NCBI GenBank assembly: GCA_010094045.1
Contig: ML986630.1
Coordinates: 45,479 to 80,448 of the forward strand
DNA length: 34,970 nt
DNA from: Lojkania enalia
Taxonomy: Eukaryota; Ascomycota; Dothideomycetes; Pleosporales
Reading direction: 5' to 3'
The notes below the pieces were generated by a model. That model saw only the letters and a list, made by a program, of their open reading frames with translations. It had not been told where the DNA came from and searched no databases. A program made the position numbers and the translations under genes. Shown here piece after piece: positions 33,001-34,970 of the stretch (the first letter of the stretch is position 1; the number at the start of each line of letters is the position of its first letter).

Positions 33001-34246
33001 TAGAAATATCCTAACGGAAAATAGTACTCTATAGTATTCTATAGTAAGATTCTATCCGGTTTAGAACTAAACTAGGAAATCTATAATAAGAAACTATTTG
33101 CAATTATTACTGTATTTAAGTAATAGAGGGTAGAACTTACTTTAGTAGCTACTAGAACTCTAATATATACTAATTATTACTTACTTAAATATTTTATAAT
33201 TATAAAGGTACTTAATACTTATTAAGTTTATTAGACTAAAAAATTAGTTTAATATTAGTTCTAAATCGAGTATACTTTAGGTAAGAATAATATTAAAGTA
33301 GATATCTTTAGTTATTATAAATAAGATATAGAAAACTTAAAAGTAATTTAAACTAATAACTAGTTAAGAGTCCTATATAAACTATATTAACTTTACCCCT
33401 AAATTAATACTAAATTAGTCTAGTCCTATATTATCTAAATAATAATTTAAGCGGTTATACTAAATATTATTAAAGGCTAGGAGTAGATTATATTACTAGA
33501 CTCTCTAGAGTTGATCGATGTATTACTATAGGAAAACTAAGCCTCCTTTATATAGGAATATATACTTTTACTCTATAAGTATTAGATAGAGAATAGACTA
33601 CTCTTCTATAATAATTATTTATATATTCTATTAGATTCAGGCCTTTATATATAACTTATATAAGAGGCTTATAACTAAGTATCCTCTATATATCTAAATA
33701 CTACTAAAACCTATTAGTTACTATTCTAGAAGTACTACTAGAAGGGTATAAAGGCTACTTATAAACGATATATATAGAATTGTATTCTATACTATAAAGC
33801 TTATCTAATATAAACCTAAACCCTAGGTTTTATCTATCTACTTCCTATATTAAATTAACTAATATAGTATCTATATATTAACTTTAAAGATTTCTCTATA
33901 GATAAGTTTAGATATAATTAGATTATAGTAGTAATTAATCGCCTATCTAAATAAGCTATATCTATTTCCTACTATTATATAATTAATATATAGAGAATAG
34001 CCGAATTATTTATTTAATAGGTATACTACTTTAGTTATATACCCGAAACTATTATTTTAGACTAAAGACCTTAGTTTATATCTAGTTTCTAGTCTAAATT
34101 CTACTATATTTTAGGTGTAAAGATTAAACTATCTACTATTTATTATAAAGAGATTAACGGATAGATAGAGATTATAAATAAGTATATTAATTAGAGATTG
34201 TATTCTTTTATATTCTTCTACTAGAACAATTAGAGTTCTCTATTAC
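30030..34246 (+). pseudogene. Gypsy A gag-pol relic, copy 3
   Basis: Plus strand. Gag region from about 30030. The zinc knuckle at 30912-30953 reads Y-x2-Y-x4-Y-x4-Y: all four zinc ligands are Tyr. RT near 32150-32650 includes KVIIFTKFNIRVAFNKIRID, YKYKVLLFRLYN and an intact YLDD at 32518-32529. RNase H follows, about 32900-33200. The integrase (about 33480-34240) has VDFKDF-like INFKDFSIDKF, TIILDxRPxFISSF and KEINGWIEIINKYIN, covering the three acidic positions. No chromodomain was seen before the break. The copy carries many stops, mainly at Gln/Trp positions. Confidence 0.82.
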
Positions 34247-34827
34247 TATTACGGTATCCTTATATTCCCCCTAATACCTATATATAGCATGCTCGCTTCA
34301 GTATATATACCTTTTTCTTCTCCTTTATCTTTCTACTTACCTCGCGTTCAGCTTACTCCTTAGCTATCCTCTTATATAACACCTAAAATCTATACGTAGT
34401 ATACTATACTAAGTATTAGATAAGCCTTATTATCCCTACTTATAGCCTCTTATAATATTAAGATAGCTCGCATAGTTATATAGTAATAGCAGCTAGACAG
34501 CTGCTGCAGATCTTTAGATAGAGATCTTTATTATCCCTATTCGGATTTTTTCTTTCTTTCTAGCGATGTCTAGCCGGAATATTAGTCTAGTAGCTATCCG
34601 GCTGCTCGTACAGTAGTAGTAGTAGGAGCTCTAGAACCAGCTATCGTCCTCCCTTAATATACTATCGTCCTCCCTTAATATACTATCGTCCTCCCTTAAT
34701 ATACTATCGTCCTCCCTTAATATACTATCGTCCTCCCTTAACGTGCTATCGTCTTCTCTCTACTATAGTCTTTACTTCTTATTCTACCAGCTTCTCTCTA
34801 TACTAGTTCCCCGTTCTATTAGTAATA
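34247..34827 (+). repeat. Possible LTR (solo or terminal) interrupting Gypsy A integrase
   Basis: Integrase similarity ends at about 34246, and the next bases, tattacggtatcc, look like a mutated LTR start (TGTTACGG, the same first 8 bases as the Gypsy C LTR, but different after that). A tatatata box near 34270 is followed by a CT-rich stretch (cctttttcttctcctttatc). A possible end is gtaata at 34822-34827 (mutated GTAACA). No clear target duplication was found, so the call is tentative. Confidence 0.35.
34642..34746. repeat. 21-bp tandem repeat, five units
   Basis: Five head-to-tail units of tatcgtcctcccttaatat followed by ac, starting at 34642, 34663, 34684, 34705 and 34726. The first four are identical; the fifth has acgtgc in place of atatac at its end. 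A partial unit (tatcgtcttctctc) follows at 34747. Confidence 0.95.
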
Positions 34828-34836
34828 TAATAACTA

Positions 34837-34970
34837 ACGTACTATATAAGCGAGCTGATCACCTAAGCGAGCTAATTATAATACTAAGACTATACTAAAA
34901 TCGCAACTACTTTTCGCAAAATATTATACTTTCTTATATTCTATCGTACTATATAGTATAGTAGCCTATT
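34837..34970 (-). mobile_element. End of a second copy of the family-2 Fot1-like element
   Basis: Starts acgtactatataagcgagc after a TA (34835-34836) and matches, with a few changes, the right end of the element at 28049-29901 read on the minus strand, through the inverted repeat and into the subterminal region up to the window edge. The transposase would therefore be on the minus strand, beyond the window. Confidence 0.85.

Larger units (their letters stand above)
27362..34246 (+). mobile_element. Gypsy A copy 3, plus strand, with nested Fot1-like element
   Basis: Starts tataataatata at 27362, the same terminus as copies 1 and 2, inside the Copia-like gag. The LTR/leader is interrupted at 28047 by a 1.85-kb Fot1-like element and resumes at 29904 (the TA target is at 28047-28048 and 29902-29903). 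Gag, zinc knuckle, protease region, RT, RNase H and integrase follow without further large insertions. The integrase reading breaks near 34246, where a TGTTACGG-type LTR start is seen. No 3' LTR of its own is visible. Confidence 0.82.

Noticed and set aside
34642..34746. CRISPR-like array
   Set aside because: Units are directly adjacent with no spacers; it is a simple tandem repeat in a fungal genome.

Overview
The window looks like a piece of a filamentous ascomycete (Pezizomycotina) chromosome. Two things point there: a spliceosomal gene with very short introns, and long stretches that look erased by repeat-induced point mutation (RIP). About 31 of the 35 kb is extremely rich in TpA and poor in CpA/TpG, while CpG is still common. 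In those stretches transposon proteins can still be read, but with TAA/TAG where CAA/CAG/TGG is expected and with Tyr, Asn and Ile at conserved Cys/His, Asp and Val sites. I see no bacterial features, no tRNA or rRNA and no CRISPR array.

Layout. 1-1500: 3' part of a Copia element (RT/RNase H relic and 3' LTR). 1501-3143: 5' part of a Gypsy family here called A (copy 1, minus strand), interrupted by that Copia. 3144-3934 and 5785 to about 5900: a pogo/Fot1-type transposase relic, split by a complete 1.85-kb Fot1-like element (3935-5784). About 5900-17642: Gypsy B, a chromodomain-bearing element on the plus strand, split inside its integrase by a complete chromovirus, Gypsy C (9936-16092, minus strand), with a perfect TTAAC target duplication. 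17643-18092: assembly gap of 450 N. 18093-22825: Gypsy A copy 2 (minus). 22826-23527: very AT-rich DNA ending in a hAT-type terminus. 23528-26766: a base-balanced island with the only apparently intact gene. 26767-27361: 5' LTR, primer-binding site and start of a second Copia-like element. 27362 to about 34246: Gypsy A copy 3 (plus), holding a 1.85-kb Fot1-like element (28049-29901). About 34247-34827: a probable LTR with a 21-bp tandem repeat. 34837-34970: the end of another copy of that Fot1-like element.

The one gene (24437-26290, three exons, 578 aa predicted) encodes a DUF2235 / Tle1-like alpha/beta-hydrolase with the serine nucleophile motif GFSRG and a conserved DIGGGH segment. It sits alone between a hAT end and a Copia LTR, so it is a small gene island inside a RIP-degraded transposon cluster.

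The main biological content is therefore (a) a nested-insertion record that allows relative dating and (b) an isolated predicted hydrolase gene that kept its reading frame while everything around it was mutated. I did not find convincing evidence for a new multi-gene system. Boundaries marked 'about' are limited by mutation or by a missing partner end.
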